Shown: positions 8,280 to 17,969, numbered from the stretch's first letter. The stretch: 64,000 bases of DNA from Bacillus sp. A301a_S52 (GCA_024701455.1 JABXYP010000001.1:2484001-2548000); one strand, 5' to 3'. Notes: generated by a model not told the origin, from the sequence alone. Numbers and translations are program-made.

Positions 8280-9829
8280 ATGAAAAAAGTGTCCGCTGTT
8301 TTTTGGATAGCACTTGTTATGTCATTAGTCTTTGTGTTGTGGGGTGTCGTGTCACCTACTCACTTGGAGGCTATCATGGATATTGCACTCGTCTTTTTCT
8401 TGCAAAATTTTGGATGGTTTTATCAAATAGCGGCCACTTTTTTTCTCGTCGTAGCCTTATTTCTCATTTTCAGTAAGTACGGGCATATTAAATTAGGTAA
8501 GGAAGAAGACAAACCGGAATTTTCCCGTCCCACGTGGTTTGCTATGCTTTTTAGTGCTGGTATGGGCATCGGTTTATTATTTTTCGGTGTCTCTGAGCCT
8601 ATTTCTCATTTTGCTAATCCGCCATTTATTGAAGGTGAGACGGGAGAAGCAGCTATTATGAGCTTACGTTATACGTATTTACACTGGGGATTCCATGCGT
8701 GGGCAATCTACGCTATCATTGCTTTAGCCCTAGCTTATTTTAAGTTTAGAAAAGGCTATCCAGGTTTAATAAGTGCAACGTTGCGCCCATTATTGGGAGA
8801 CCGTGTTAAGGGCCGTATTGGAACACTTATTGACATTATAGCCGTCTTCGCTACTCTTTTTGGTGTTTGTGCTTCTTTGGGCCTTGGGGCCGCTCAAATA
8901 AATGGCGGGTTAAGTTATTTAACTGGCATTCCAAACAATTTTTCAACCCAATTTTTAATCATCGCCATTGTCACCTTACTATTTTTAATTAGTGCTGGCA
9001 CAGGAATCAAAAAAGGGATTAAATATTTAAGTAATACAAACATGATTTTGGCCGTTATATTGTTTTTAGCGGTAATTATCCTTGGCCCAACCATTTTTTT
9101 ACTAGACTTATTTACGACAACATTTGGTAGCTACGTTCAAAATATTCCTGCAATGGGGCTGCGTTTATCCCCATTCGATGCTGGCAATGCCGCGTGGCTA
9201 CAAGGATGGACCATATTTTATTGGGCTTGGTGGATCGCTTGGGCGCCGTTTGTCGGCACGTTTATTGCGCGAGTTTCAAAAGGGAGAACCGTTCGTGAAT
9301 TTGTCATCGCTGTCCTTGTTGCTCCAACCCTTGTATGTACTCTTTGGTTTTGTGTTTTTGGAGGTACGGGCATCTTTTATGAGTACACTTTAGGACTGAA
9401 TGTTTCAGGACAGACCCTTGAAACAGCTTTATTTTTTGTCTATGAACAGCTTCCCTTTAGTACCCTTTTAGCGATCATAACGGTTTTTCTTATCAGTACC
9501 TTTTTTATTACCTCAGCAGATTCAGCCACATTTGTGCTAGGTATGCAAACAACTAATGGGAGCACTGAACCACCTAATATAGTGAAATATATTTGGGGAC
9601 TGATTTTACCGCCTCCTCAGTCGTCTTAATGGCTACAGGCGGTTTAGAAGCCATGCAAACAGCGATTATCGTCAGCGCCTTTCCTCTTACAGTTGTCCTT
9701 TTTATGATGATTTTCTCCATGCTAAAAGCATTTAAAGCGGACATAAAACGAGAACCTAAACCGTTAACTGAGAAAAGAAGACTTAAAGTCCGGATAAAAA
9801 AACGGAAGGATCAAATTAAACCGACTTAA
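8280..9829 (+). pseudogene. BCCT glycine betaine transporter, single-base frameshift
   Basis: Na+-coupled compatible-solute importer of the OpuD/BetL type in the cytoplasmic membrane. The first frame gives 449 residues with the 12-span fold start and the diagnostic segment WAWWIAWAPFVGTFIARVSK (about 313-332) and ITSADSATFVLGMQT. It then ends in the abnormal tail ILPPPQSS. The expected continuation (ASSVVLMATGGLEAMQTA...) is in the next frame and runs to 9829. Adding one T to the run at 9604-9607 would restore a protein of about 516 residues, the normal length. Either a real inactivating mutation or a sequencing error in a short homopolymer. The ribosome site is perfect but hidden in a hairpin. 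Confidence 0.9.
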
Positions 9830-9872
9830 ACACTTTTGATTATGAAATGAAAGAGCTAGTTATGAGTAAAGC

Positions 9873-9902
9873 AAAAGACGAAGCATCTTGCTTCGTCTTT
9901 TA
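9873..9902. terminator. Bidirectional terminator
   Basis: Perfect stem AAAAGACGAAGCA / TGCTTCGTCTTTT with a 3-base loop, between the convergent transporter and dioxygenase genes; A and T runs on both sides. Confidence 0.92.
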
Positions 9903-9903
9903 G

Positions 9904-10887
9904 TCACTCATATTCTTTTTCCAATGTTATAGTACTTCTCACAGTGTCAATTGGTCGAACAGATTGTTCTATTTCGTCTCTTTTCCCTTCTAAAAATGGC
10001 GGTAAAGACAATTTTTCTCCTAATGTTTCATAAGGTTCATCTCCCATGAAGCCAGGTCCATCTGTGGCAAATTCGAACAAAATTTGCGGCGCGACTCTCG
10101 CGTAAAGAGATTGAAAGAAGAAACGGTCTACATAGCCTGAAGTTTGGAATCCAAAACGTCGTAAACGATTATCCCATTCATCTAACACTGTTCTATCTTC
10201 AATACGAAAAGCAACATGATGCACGGTACCATATCCTTGCTGTGCTTGTGGGAGAACAGTATTGTGTTCAGCTATGACCTGAGCCCCATTACCTCCTTCT
10301 CCAACTTCAAATAAATAGAAATCATTTTCTCTGGACACTTCCTTGAAGAGTAACACTTTCTCCATCATTTCTTTAAAATAGTCGATGTCTGCGATTCTAA
10401 CAAAAATTGGCCCAAGACCTGTAATGGCAAATTCTAATGGAATCGGGCCATCCTGCCATGGGATACCAGCTGCTACTCCTTCATCTTTTTCATCTGAAAT
10501 CAATTGATACTGTTGATCATCAAAATCTACAAAAGATAACGTCTTTTTCCCAAATTGCTCTTTAATACCAGTATGTGACACTTCCAATCGATCAAATCGT
10601 TTCACCCAATAGTCTAGTGCTTCATCACTGGGAACACGAAACGAGCTCTTCGAAATCTCATTTGTTCCGTGGTGTCCTTTTGGAATACCCGGAAAATCAA
10701 AAAAAGTCATGTCCGTACCTGGATTTCCTTCATCATCAGCAAAAAACAAATGATAAGTTTGAATGTCATCTTGATTGACTGTTTTTTTAACTAACCTCAT
10801 GCCTAATACATAGGTGAAGAATTCATAATTTTTTTCTGCGCTGCTCGTTATCGCAGTTACATGGTGTACCCCTTTTAAATGATTCAT
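9904..10887 (-). CDS. mhqO: Ring-cleaving dioxygenase, MhqO/MhqA family
   Basis: 327 residues, two vicinal-oxygen-chelate (glyoxalase fold) modules. The metal site is visible as His in GVHHVTAI (residues 8-9), His in GTVHHVAFRIE (second module) and Glu in LFEFATDGPGF near the end. Members of this family in B. subtilis (MhqA, MhqE, MhqO) protect against hydroquinones and are induced by thiol-reactive quinones. The ATG has a GGAGGGAC ribosome site 7 bases upstream. Single gene. The exact paralog (MhqO or MhqA) cannot be settled by eye. Confidence 0.85.
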   Translation of the reverse strand: MNHLKGVHHVTAITSSAEKNYEFFTYVLGMRLVKKTVNQDDIQTYHLFFADDEGNPGTDMTFFDFPGIPKGHHGTNEISKSSFRVPSDEALDYWVKRFDRLEVSHTGIKEQFGKKTLSFVDFDDQQYQLISDEKDEGVAAGIPWQDGPIPLEFAITGLGPIFVRIADIDYFKEMMEKVLLFKEVSRENDFYLFEVGEGGNGAQVIAEHNTVLPQAQQGYGTVHHVAFRIEDRTVLDEWDNRLRRFGFQTSGYVDRFFFQSLYARVAPQILFEFATDGPGFMGDEPYETLGEKLSLPPFLEGKRDEIEQSVRPIDTVRSTITLEKEYE

Positions 10888-10933
10888 GTGAAAGTCCCTC
10901 CAACAACATAATAAATTACCTTATATTTATTAA

Positions 10934-10956
10934 GTTACTTTATTTTTTATAGTAAC
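10934..10956. promoter_or_regulatory. Inverted repeat upstream of the dioxygenase gene
   Basis: GTTACT and AGTAAC separated by 11 bases, about 50 bases before the mhqO-like start. Symmetry and position fit an operator for a quinone-sensing repressor (YodB/CatR or HxlR type), which is inference. Confidence 0.4.
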
Positions 10957-11234
10957 GCAAGTTATTTGTTCTCTGACTTTTATCCTTCTATAATACATTT
11001 AAATAGATGTCATTCTGCTTAAGAACCTCACAAAAGGGAAAAACGATGTAAAATAACTATATCAAGCTCATAATCTTGCCATTTAAATTACCTTCATAGG
11101 TTACACAATGCTAAACAAACCTATTCCGACACATTCTAATTTGCTTCAATATTTAATCATCTTGGTATGTGCCGCAATTAAATAGTAATGTAATTCAAAA
11201 TTCAAGAGATTGGAAGCGATCACGAGAAAAACTT

Positions 11235-11248
11235 TGAAAGCGCTTTAT
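11235..11248 (+). promoter_or_regulatory. cre-like catabolite site upstream of dicarboxylate transporter
   Basis: TGAAAGCGCTTTAT agrees with the cre consensus TGWAANCGNTNWCA at all but the last two positions and lies about 105 bases before the transporter start. Suggests CcpA control by sugars. Confidence 0.45.
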
Positions 11249-11352
11249 TTTTGACCCCTCATTACATTATACAAGGTTTCTATTCAAGAGATCCCCAATG
11301 ATAAAATTTATTGAAATAGACACAAACATTTTAAAACAAGGGGTTGACAAGT

Positions 11353-13014
11353 GTGGAGATCATTAAAAATGTTTGGAATAAAACATGGGAAAGTCACGAC
11401 AGAATAATCGACATCATCCGTTTTATCGGAGGCCGATCTGGCGGTGAACCACCGAGCGATTATAAAGGTCGTATGGAAAAAGTGTCAGGAAAAATGACAG
11501 GTACATATCGTCAACCATCACCTGATAAGCGTGATTTTTCAGCAAAGCAGTTAGTCGGTTTAATTCTTGGTCCTCTTTTATTCTTTCTCGTTCTACTATT
11601 TTTTCAACCAGACGGTCTTTCTTTTGAAGCGCGTGGCGTGTTGGCAGTCACAGTATGGATAGCTACATGGTGGATTACTGAAGCGATTCCCATTCCAGTG
11701 ACGTCTTTATTACCTATTATTTTATTTCCTCTCGTGACGACGATAGAAGTTGGCGAGGTTACACCTAATTACGGTAATGATATTGTCTTTTTATTTCTTG
11801 GAGGGTTTATTATCGCCTTAGCTTTAGAACGTTGGAATCTTCATAAACGGATAGCACTGACGATTATTCACCTTGTTGGCACAAGTACAAAGCGTCTTAT
11901 GCTCGGTTTTATGACAGCGACAGCATTTTTGTCCATGTGGATCTCTAATACAGCCACAGCAATGATGATGGTGCCGATTGGAACAGCCATTATTTATCAG
12001 TTTACACATCTTATTGACGAGAAATTTATAGAAGACCCCAAAAAAGAAGCAGATCAATTCGCGAAAGGTCTCATGATTGCGATAGCTTTTTCTGCATCTA
12101 TCGGTGGGTTAGGGACGATTATTGGAACACCTCCAAATACCATTTTAGCCGGACAGTTACGAGAAATTTTTGATGTAGATTTATCTTTTGGATATTGGAT
12201 GTTATTCGGTGTCCCGCTAGCTGCTTTTTTACTCCTTGTTGCATGGATTTATTTAATTACCTTTGCTTTTCCAATGAAAATGAAAGATATACCTGGGGGG
12301 CGAGAAGTGGTTGAAAATGAACGGAAAGCCTTAGGTCAAATGAGTGCAGATGAAAAAATGGTTATGATGATTTTTTCATTGACTGCGATTGCATGGATCA
12401 CGCGGTCGTTTATCCTTCAAGAGTACGTTCATCCTAATATTAATGATACCCTTATCGCAATTACAGGCGCCTCGTTACTCTTTCTCATTCCTTCATTTAA
12501 ATATGAAGGTGTTAAATTAATGAATTGGCATACTGCGAAAGATGTTCCTTGGGGTATTCTTATATTATTTGGAGGCGGCCTTGCTATTGCAGGTGCTTTT
12601 GGGGACACAGGACTTGATGTGTGGATCGGTGAACAGTTAAGCGTTTTAATCGGTGTGGAATTTATCTTAATTGTCCTTGCTGTAACATTACTCGTGATGT
12701 TTTTGACTGAAATCACATCTAACACAGCTTCTGCAACCATGCTTATGCCTATTATGGCATCACTCGCCTACGCTATTGATGTTCACCCCTTCGCCATGAT
12801 GGTGCCGGCAGCTTTAGCTGCTTCTTGTGCTTTTATGCTTCCAGTAGCGACACCACCAAATGCAGTCGTGTTTGGCACTGATTATTTGAAAATGTTAGAT
12901 ATGGTGAAAGCAGGCTTTTGGATGAACGTTCTCGCAATCATCGGTGTTGTCACTTTTGTTGTACTGTTACTTCCATTTGTGTTTGGAATTGATTTAACAA
13001 CCTTTCCTAACTAA
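11353..13014 (+). CDS. SLC13/DASS Na+-coupled dicarboxylate transporter
   Basis: About 553 residues. Two copies of the Na+-binding SNT motif are seen, in SNTATAMMMVPI and TSNTASATMLMPI, each followed by a loop (GTIIGTPPNTILAG and LPVATPPNAVVFG). These define the divalent anion:Na+ symporter family importing succinate, malate, fumarate or sulfate. An N-terminal cytosolic stretch of about 70 residues precedes the first span. A TTG at 11344 touches the ribosome site, whereas GTG at 11353 lies 9 bases after AAGGGG, so GTG is preferred. A cre-like site precedes the gene. Specific substrate not determinable. Confidence 0.88.
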   Translation: MEIIKNVWNKTWESHDRIIDIIRFIGGRSGGEPPSDYKGRMEKVSGKMTGTYRQPSPDKRDFSAKQLVGLILGPLLFFLVLLFFQPDGLSFEARGVLAVTVWIATWWITEAIPIPVTSLLPIILFPLVTTIEVGEVTPNYGNDIVFLFLGGFIIALALERWNLHKRIALTIIHLVGTSTKRLMLGFMTATAFLSMWISNTATAMMMVPIGTAIIYQFTHLIDEKFIEDPKKEADQFAKGLMIAIAFSASIGGLGTIIGTPPNTILAGQLREIFDVDLSFGYWMLFGVPLAAFLLLVAWIYLITFAFPMKMKDIPGGREVVENERKALGQMSADEKMVMMIFSLTAIAWITRSFILQEYVHPNINDTLIAITGASLLFLIPSFKYEGVKLMNWHTAKDVPWGILILFGGGLAIAGAFGDTGLDVWIGEQLSVLIGVEFILIVLAVTLLVMFLTEITSNTASATMLMPIMASLAYAIDVHPFAMMVPAALAASCAFMLPVATPPNAVVFGTDYLKMLDMVKAGFWMNVLAIIGVVTFVVLLLPFVFGIDLTTFPN

Positions 13015-13021
13015 AGAAACA

Positions 13022-13060
13022 GCGGCTCAGGCTGTCAACATTTTTACTAGCCTGAGCCGC
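13022..13060. terminator. Bidirectional terminator
   Basis: Twelve-pair perfect stem GCGGCTCAGGCT / AGCCTGAGCCGC between convergent dicarboxylate transporter and SorC regulator genes. Confidence 0.85.
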
Positions 13061-13101
13061 GTTGGTTACTTACTCAATTTGGCATTTCGAGAGTTACTCT
13101 A

Positions 13102-14040
13102 TCAACTTTTTAGTAACGCTAGAGCAGTTTCTTCATCTGTTATTAGAACGTTAAGAAGTTCCCCATTTAAAGCAGATTGAATAGCTTTCACTTTATTTGA
13201 ACCACTTGCTATCCCTATAACGTGTGGAATGTCTTTTAATTTATTCACTTCTAAAGCCACAACTCTATCGTTCCAACTGTTTGAAGGTGCTTTTCCGTGA
13301 GAATCGATAAAATTATAACAAATATCTCCCACAATTTCGTTATAATTTATTCCTTTATCATTCCCATGGTCTAAATAAGATTTAACCATAGTCGAGTGTT
13401 CGGGTGTTCCACCAATGCCCACTACTGCAATGTCTACTGCTCGTCCAATATCAAGCGTATTTTTTATCACACCTAGATTAATAATGACATCTTTAGCTTC
13501 TTTAGAATCGACTAAAACAGGTGCGTGCAATAGCTTATATCTAGCGTTAAGCTTTTCCGCTATTCTTGCTACAATACTATTAGCATGAATATCCACCTGT
13601 TCATCCCCCATACCGCCTACTAGTGGAACAGTTAGCAACTGAGAGTAATTAGTTGTTTGCGGCATCGCTTTTGCCACTTCATTTAAAGTGGTACCGGATG
13701 AGAATCCGATTGTTTTCCCATCTTTTATAACTCTCAATAAATATTTAGCAGCAGCAGCTCCGAGACGTGACTTCGCTGAATCATTTCCTGAAGGAACACA
13801 AATAACCTCTTTTAAATCATATTTCCGCTCTATTTTTGCTTCTAATCCCATAAAAGGATGATCTTCATCTTCATGAATAATGATTTCTACTACCCCTAGT
13901 TCTTTAGCTTTAGTTAAATATTTAGAGATTAATGAACGGCTAAAACCAAATGTCTTGGCAATTTCTGATTGCGTAGCCCCCTCCTCATAATACATATATG
14001 CTATTTTAACGAGTAATCTTCTGTCTTCTAAAAAAGACAT
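13102..14040 (-). CDS. SorC-family transcriptional regulator of the PTS operon
   Basis: About 312 residues: N-terminal helix-turn-helix (ATQSEIAKTFGFSRSLISKY, about 22-41) and a C-terminal sugar-phosphate-binding SorC/DeoR effector domain with FSSGTTLNEVAKAMP and VVGIGGTPEHS. Last gene of the operon starting at 17781 and so probably autoregulated. The start at MSFLEDRRLL has GGATGATAG upstream and is preferred over the codon three positions earlier. The palindrome at 17851-17885 is the obvious operator candidate. Effector is presumably the phosphorylated polyol imported by this PTS. Confidence 0.85.
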   Translation of the reverse strand: MSFLEDRRLLVKIAYMYYEEGATQSEIAKTFGFSRSLISKYLTKAKELGVVEIIIHEDEDHPFMGLEAKIERKYDLKEVICVPSGNDSAKSRLGAAAAKYLLRVIKDGKTIGFSSGTTLNEVAKAMPQTTNYSQLLTVPLVGGMGDEQVDIHANSIVARIAEKLNARYKLLHAPVLVDSKEAKDVIINLGVIKNTLDIGRAVDIAVVGIGGTPEHSTMVKSYLDHGNDKGINYNEIVGDICYNFIDSHGKAPSNSWNDRVVALEVNKLKDIPHVIGIASGSNKVKAIQSALNGELLNVLITDEETALALLKS

Positions 14041-14057
14041 AACTATCATCCATTCTG

Positions 14058-14411
14058 TTATTTGAAAATTATTGTACTACCTTCTTTTATTATAGGCATT
14101 GATGAAGGACTTACAAAAACAGCACCGGGTAAAATATCACCTTCTATCTCATTAAAATAAATTGAAATATGGCCCAGTTCCTTAAGGTTTTGGTTAGCAG
14201 AAGATCCAACTGCCGTGATACTATATTCTTGATTATCAATAATTAATAATCCCCCCTCTTGAACTGGATTTTCTGATATTTGTACACAATCATGAATCAC
14301 AGAGACTTCTCTTAACTCTTTTGGAGCTTCTGGCCCGAATAGAATGACTAACATTTCTTCTTTAAAACTTTCAACTAGCGAACCCATTTCTATTACATTG
14401 GATTTATACAT
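14058..14411 (-). CDS. srlB: PTS glucitol/sorbitol-type EIIA
   Basis: 117 residues, full-length EIIA-Gut. The phosphorylatable His is probably in SVIHDCVQI, and the C-terminal GAVFVSPSSMPIIKEG block is typical. It relays phosphate from HPr to the EIIB domain of the next protein. Sits between srlE and the SorC regulator, all on the minus strand with short gaps. The true substrate may not be sorbitol, given the unusual dehydrogenase in the operon. Confidence 0.88.
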   Translation of the reverse strand: MYKSNVIEMGSLVESFKEEMLVILFGPEAPKELREVSVIHDCVQISENPVQEGGLLIIDNQEYSITAVGSSANQNLKELGHISIYFNEIEGDILPGAVFVSPSSMPIIKEGSTIIFK

Positions 14412-14431
14412 CTAATCCCTCCTGAATTAAA

Positions 14432-15445
14432 TTAATACATTCCGAAGCTAGCAACATAAGCAATAACAACAGCTAGAACTCCAGTAATTAACCGGCTATA
14501 TAATACAGCTGGCACACCGTATTGAATGGTTTCCGGTTTTGCTTCTCCCAACGAAAGACCGACGGGTATAAAATCTGCCCCAACTTGTCCATTTATGGCA
14601 AATAACGCTGGCAAAGCAAACTGAGGAGGGATATTACCAAGGGCTATTTGACTTCCGATCAGCACTCCGATTACTTGAGCTATTACAGCCCCCGGACCTA
14701 AAACCGGTGACAAGAACGGCAATGTACAAATCAATACTATCACAATTAATCCCCAAATAGAGCTTGCTAAAGGCGCTAATGAATTCGCAATTAAGTCACC
14801 AACACCTGTATAATTTATTATACCAATTAACATACTAACAAACGCCATAAATGGTATAATATTTTTTATTAACATCTCGATGGAATCTCTACCTGCTTGA
14901 TAAAACGTTCCTGTAATACTTCCTATTCCTTTTGAAAATTTGATTAAAAAGCCATCCTTATTGTCGCTAAATTCTTTTTTAGCTTCATTATATTCTTTTT
15001 CAAATTGTTGTTTATCTAGCACACCCTCATTATTCTCTTTTTCAGAAGATCCTTCTCTTGGCTCTTCACCAATGTCATCTGCTAGATGAACTTGCTTTTC
15101 TGTTACCCCTGAAACAAATATATCTTTAGTAATATGTTTAGCAAGTGGCCCAGACGGTGATGATGACAAGACATCAACAGTAGGAATACGCTTCATAGGG
15201 TATAACCCTATTCTCGCCGTACCTCCACAGTCAATGACAACACACATCATTTCATCTTCAGGCACAGAATTTCTAAAACCATCAACTGCTTCACCATTTG
15301 TTAATTCTGCAATTTTTCTAGCAACTGGATGTATGCCACCTCCAGTAATAGAGACTACTTTAACTTTTTTACCTTCAGGTGTTAGTGTTAATCCGTCACC
15401 CCAACCACCTGATCCTTTGTTGACAAATACCGATTTATAATTCAT
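14432..15445 (-). CDS. srlE: PTS glucitol/sorbitol-type EIIB-C2 (SrlE)
   Basis: About 337 residues. The N-terminal EIIB begins with [18 protein letters not shown] and carries the phosphocysteine at Cys73 in [14 protein letters not shown]. After an acidic linker, the C-terminal half is a membrane EIIC part with [20 protein letters not shown]. It phosphorylates the polyol during transport together with SrlA. ATG at 15445 has GAAGGGGTG 6 bases upstream; a GTG three codons earlier overlaps that site. Intact. Confidence 0.9.
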   Translation of the reverse strand: MNYKSVFVNKGSGGWGDGLTLTPEGKKVKVVSITGGGIHPVARKIAELTNGEAVDGFRNSVPEDEMMCVVIDCGGTARIGLYPMKRIPTVDVLSSSPSGPLAKHITKDIFVSGVTEKQVHLADDIGEEPREGSSEKENNEGVLDKQQFEKEYNEAKKEFSDNKDGFLIKFSKGIGSITGTFYQAGRDSIEMLIKNIIPFMAFVSMLIGIINYTGVGDLIANSLAPLASSIWGLIVIVLICTLPFLSPVLGPGAVIAQVIGVLIGSQIALGNIPPQFALPALFAINGQVGADFIPVGLSLGEAKPETIQYGVPAVLYSRLITGVLAVVIAYVASFGMY

Positions 15446-15476
15446 ATATATCACCCCTTCGTATAATTGAATACGT

Positions 15477-15995
15477 TTACATTTTATTTGCTAAATAATA
15501 GGTGATCCGCTCTGTAATAACCCCTCTGAGGAAGATAACAACTATCCCTACTAAGAAAAACCGAACCGCTAATTCAGCTGTTCCATAACCTGCCTGAATC
15601 AACCCATTTGCGATCCCCAAGTATACAAATAATTCTCCAGCATTAGCGTAAGGAAAAATAGACGTTACTGGATGCAAAAAAGAAACTAATGAATCAAAAA
15701 AAGCAGGTTTTTGTCTCTCTTCTACAAAACGTCCAAAAGTATAGGCCATCGGATTTGTTAGAAGAAGAATTGATAGTATTGGCATAAGTGTATATCTTAA
15801 AACCATAAACTTTGAAGCAAATTGAATTGCCTTCGTTACCCTCTCTTCACCAATGAATTTAATCATGGCGTAAGTAAACGTTAATAATACGACCAACGTA
15901 GGTACAATGCCGGTAAATAAATTCATAAATTGTTCTCCACCAGCATCAAACATTCCGATAAAATGTTCACCGAACCATTCTATCCATTCCATCAT
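15477..15995 (-). CDS. srlA: PTS glucitol/sorbitol-type EIIC (SrlA)
   Basis: 172 residues with about four membrane segments, including the [20 protein letters not shown] and [24 protein letters not shown] family blocks. It forms the translocation channel with SrlE. GAAGGGGTG precedes the ATG-ATG start. Cotranscribed with srlE 31 bases downstream. Confidence 0.9.
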   Translation of the reverse strand: MMEWIEWFGEHFIGMFDAGGEQFMNLFTGIVPTLVVLLTFTYAMIKFIGEERVTKAIQFASKFMVLRYTLMPILSILLLTNPMAYTFGRFVEERQKPAFFDSLVSFLHPVTSIFPYANAGELFVYLGIANGLIQAGYGTAELAVRFFLVGIVVIFLRGVITERITYYLANKM

Positions 15996-16079
15996 AAAAC
16001 ACCCCTTCTTTAGCTTTTTGTTTAGTTAAGTACCGAGCTTAACATTATAGCGTCACAAATTTTTCTTCCCCCTGTCGAA

Positions 16080-16487
16080 TCATGTCATTTGTTTCTTTGA
16101 AATGGTTAGTAAGGCATTTTCACTTGCATTTTGTAGAGCAATATCGATCGCTGATTTTTTCCGTTTTTTGTCTTCATATTGTAAATCGTTTAGAATTTCT
16201 CCTACGTGACATCCGCGGAAACTTTCTATATCTTTGAACTTTGATAATACACTAACCCCCTTCATTGTCTGACAATCTAGAACGATATATTTCTCATCAA
16301 CAACTAACATCACGATTGAACCGGCACCAAATTTTCTACGGGCTTGACCTGTAAATAAGTGAACATCTTTCTTCGTATTATATTTTTTAAAGAAGCGTTC
16401 AACAGATTTTCTATAATACCTCACCTGTATAAATGTTAAAAACGATTGCATAAGTAATAACCCACAAGCTAACGTGATCAATCCCAT
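16080..16487 (-). CDS. gutM: Glucitol operon activator GutM/SrlM-like
   Basis: About 135 residues: an N-terminal membrane segment (GLITLACGLLLMQSFLTFIQ) followed by a basic region (RYYRKSVERFFKKY) and the GutM core (LFTGQARRKFGAGSIVML). In E. coli GutM/SrlM activates the glucitol operon; the molecular mode is not well defined. A longer frame extends upstream, but the ATG at 16487 has GGGGG 7 bases before it. Position between the dehydrogenase and srlA matches Firmicute gut operons. Confidence 0.85.
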   Translation of the reverse strand: MGLITLACGLLLMQSFLTFIQVRYYRKSVERFFKKYNTKKDVHLFTGQARRKFGAGSIVMLVVDEKYIVLDCQTMKGVSVLSKFKDIESFRGCHVGEILNDLQYEDKKRKKSAIDIALQNASENALLTISKKQMT

Positions 16488-16527
16488 ATTAATCCCCCTT
16501 ATTTTAATATTGGAAATATTTATAATT

Positions 16528-17781
16528 TTAAGAAAATAATTTGTCCTGCAACATACGTAATTTCCAGACAGTTGTTGAAACATCAAGCTCAACCTTATCT
16601 TCTGTTAGAAACTCACCCTCGTTAATTGTTTTTTTAGCAATAACTTCTCCACTAATCAATCCTATAGGAATGTGCTTATTTAATTTCATATCTTTATGAG
16701 TTTCAAGTACCCCTCTAACAGAATAGCCGCCAATACCATCAATTTTTTCCCCTGGTTTAATTGGTCTTTTAGCCACTGCAACCGTTTCTGAAATGGGTGC
16801 ACCTAATGGATGGATCGACTGTTCTTGTTCTAAAACCGCTTTCGCAATAGTTACTGGTGTTTCCAAACTTGCTAAGTGATACGGTCTGTAAAGCGTATAG
16901 TGATCACCATGTGACTTATGAACTTTCAATAAGTATCGCAATTCCTCATCAACAGGCTTCAATTCACTTTTTACAATCACAAACACACCAGGAGCTAGTC
17001 CATTAACATAATCCACTACTCCTAAACCATTTAACACTCCCCCCTGTTCTTTAAGAGTTAGCTTATCAGCAACATTTGTAAGATCTGCTTCTACACCGTG
17101 CATCCCAACTTTATCAGGAATTAAGCCAATTGCATTACTTAACAAATTCATTTCAGCCATTGTTTTTGTACCATCTTGAAAGGCTGCTAACATATGTGCA
17201 CTCATATTCTTTTGCTTCGCTTCTTTAGCGCACGTATCAGGATTTGCCAGTGGGACCAATGGGTTATTTTTTCCTTTACCTGCCACAACCACTTCTAGTC
17301 CCATCAGTTTAGCAAATTCATACAACTCTACAATTGCCGCTGGTTCATCACCAGCTGAACCAGTATATACTAGGCCGGCTGAATCAAATAAATCATTCAT
17401 GATCGAACCAACCGTAATATCCACCTCAACATTTAATAGGACGAGGTGCTTCTTAGCTTTTAGAGTTTCTAATGCTATATTAGCTCCCACTTCTGGAACC
17501 CCTGTGGCATCAACAATAATCTCCACATTAGGGGAGTGAATGACCTCCCTGTAATCTTGAGATGTCAATGTTTTTACAAGTCTATTTTCTCGAGATTGAT
17601 AGAAATCTCTTGATTTGCTAACGTTTTCAATATTGACATCACAAATTCCCGTTACAACCATTCCAGAGACACGGGATATTTGTGCAATTAAACCAAACCC
17701 CATCTGTCCTGCACCAATAATACCTACTTTAATTGGCTCATTCCCTTTTTCTCTTTCCAACAATTTGCTATAAATCGACAT
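16528..17781 (-). CDS. Homoserine-dehydrogenase-like (COG4091) SAF-domain oxidoreductase
   Basis: 417 residues, first gene of the PTS operon. N-terminal Rossmann fold with VGIIGAGQMGFGLIAQ (18-33), a middle catalytic part with YTGSAGDEPAAIVELYEFAK and VVVAGKGKNNPL, and a C-terminal SAF-like domain (from about 340: VAVAKRPIKPGEKIDGIGGY). This family is annotated as predicted homoserine dehydrogenase, and the Brucella DXR-like enzyme DRL belongs to the same homoserine-dehydrogenase-like group. Real homoserine dehydrogenases are much different in context. No SrlD-type sorbitol-6-phosphate dehydrogenase is present, so this enzyme probably acts on the imported polyol phosphate. AGGAGGAAG precedes the ATG. 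Confidence 0.8.
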   Translation of the reverse strand: MSIYSKLLEREKGNEPIKVGIIGAGQMGFGLIAQISRVSGMVVTGICDVNIENVSKSRDFYQSRENRLVKTLTSQDYREVIHSPNVEIIVDATGVPEVGANIALETLKAKKHLVLLNVEVDITVGSIMNDLFDSAGLVYTGSAGDEPAAIVELYEFAKLMGLEVVVAGKGKNNPLVPLANPDTCAKEAKQKNMSAHMLAAFQDGTKTMAEMNLLSNAIGLIPDKVGMHGVEADLTNVADKLTLKEQGGVLNGLGVVDYVNGLAPGVFVIVKSELKPVDEELRYLLKVHKSHGDHYTLYRPYHLASLETPVTIAKAVLEQEQSIHPLGAPISETVAVAKRPIKPGEKIDGIGGYSVRGVLETHKDMKLNKHIPIGLISGEVIAKKTINEGEFLTEDKVELDVSTTVWKLRMLQDKLFS

Positions 17782-17850
17782 GTTTCTTCCTCCTTTTTAA
17801 TATAACACATTCTTTTCACATATGTTCCACAACAGATCAAAAAATATATT

Positions 17851-17885
17851 TATAACATACGTTACGATGTGTAACGTTTGTTATA
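17851..17885. promoter_or_regulatory. Perfect 35-bp palindromic operator, likely for SorC regulator
   Basis: TATAACA-N-ACGTTAC-N5-GTAACGT-N-TGTTATA: 14 perfectly matched positions per half. It lies about 70 bases before the operon start at 17781 and about 85 bases before the divergent NUDIX gene, so it could control both. Confidence 0.8.
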
Positions 17886-17969
17886 ATATATTTTAGATTA
17901 TAGAAGCATTAACTAGGAATGTCAACCAAATCTTTTGTAATGATATACTTAAAAAATGGAGGGATAACA

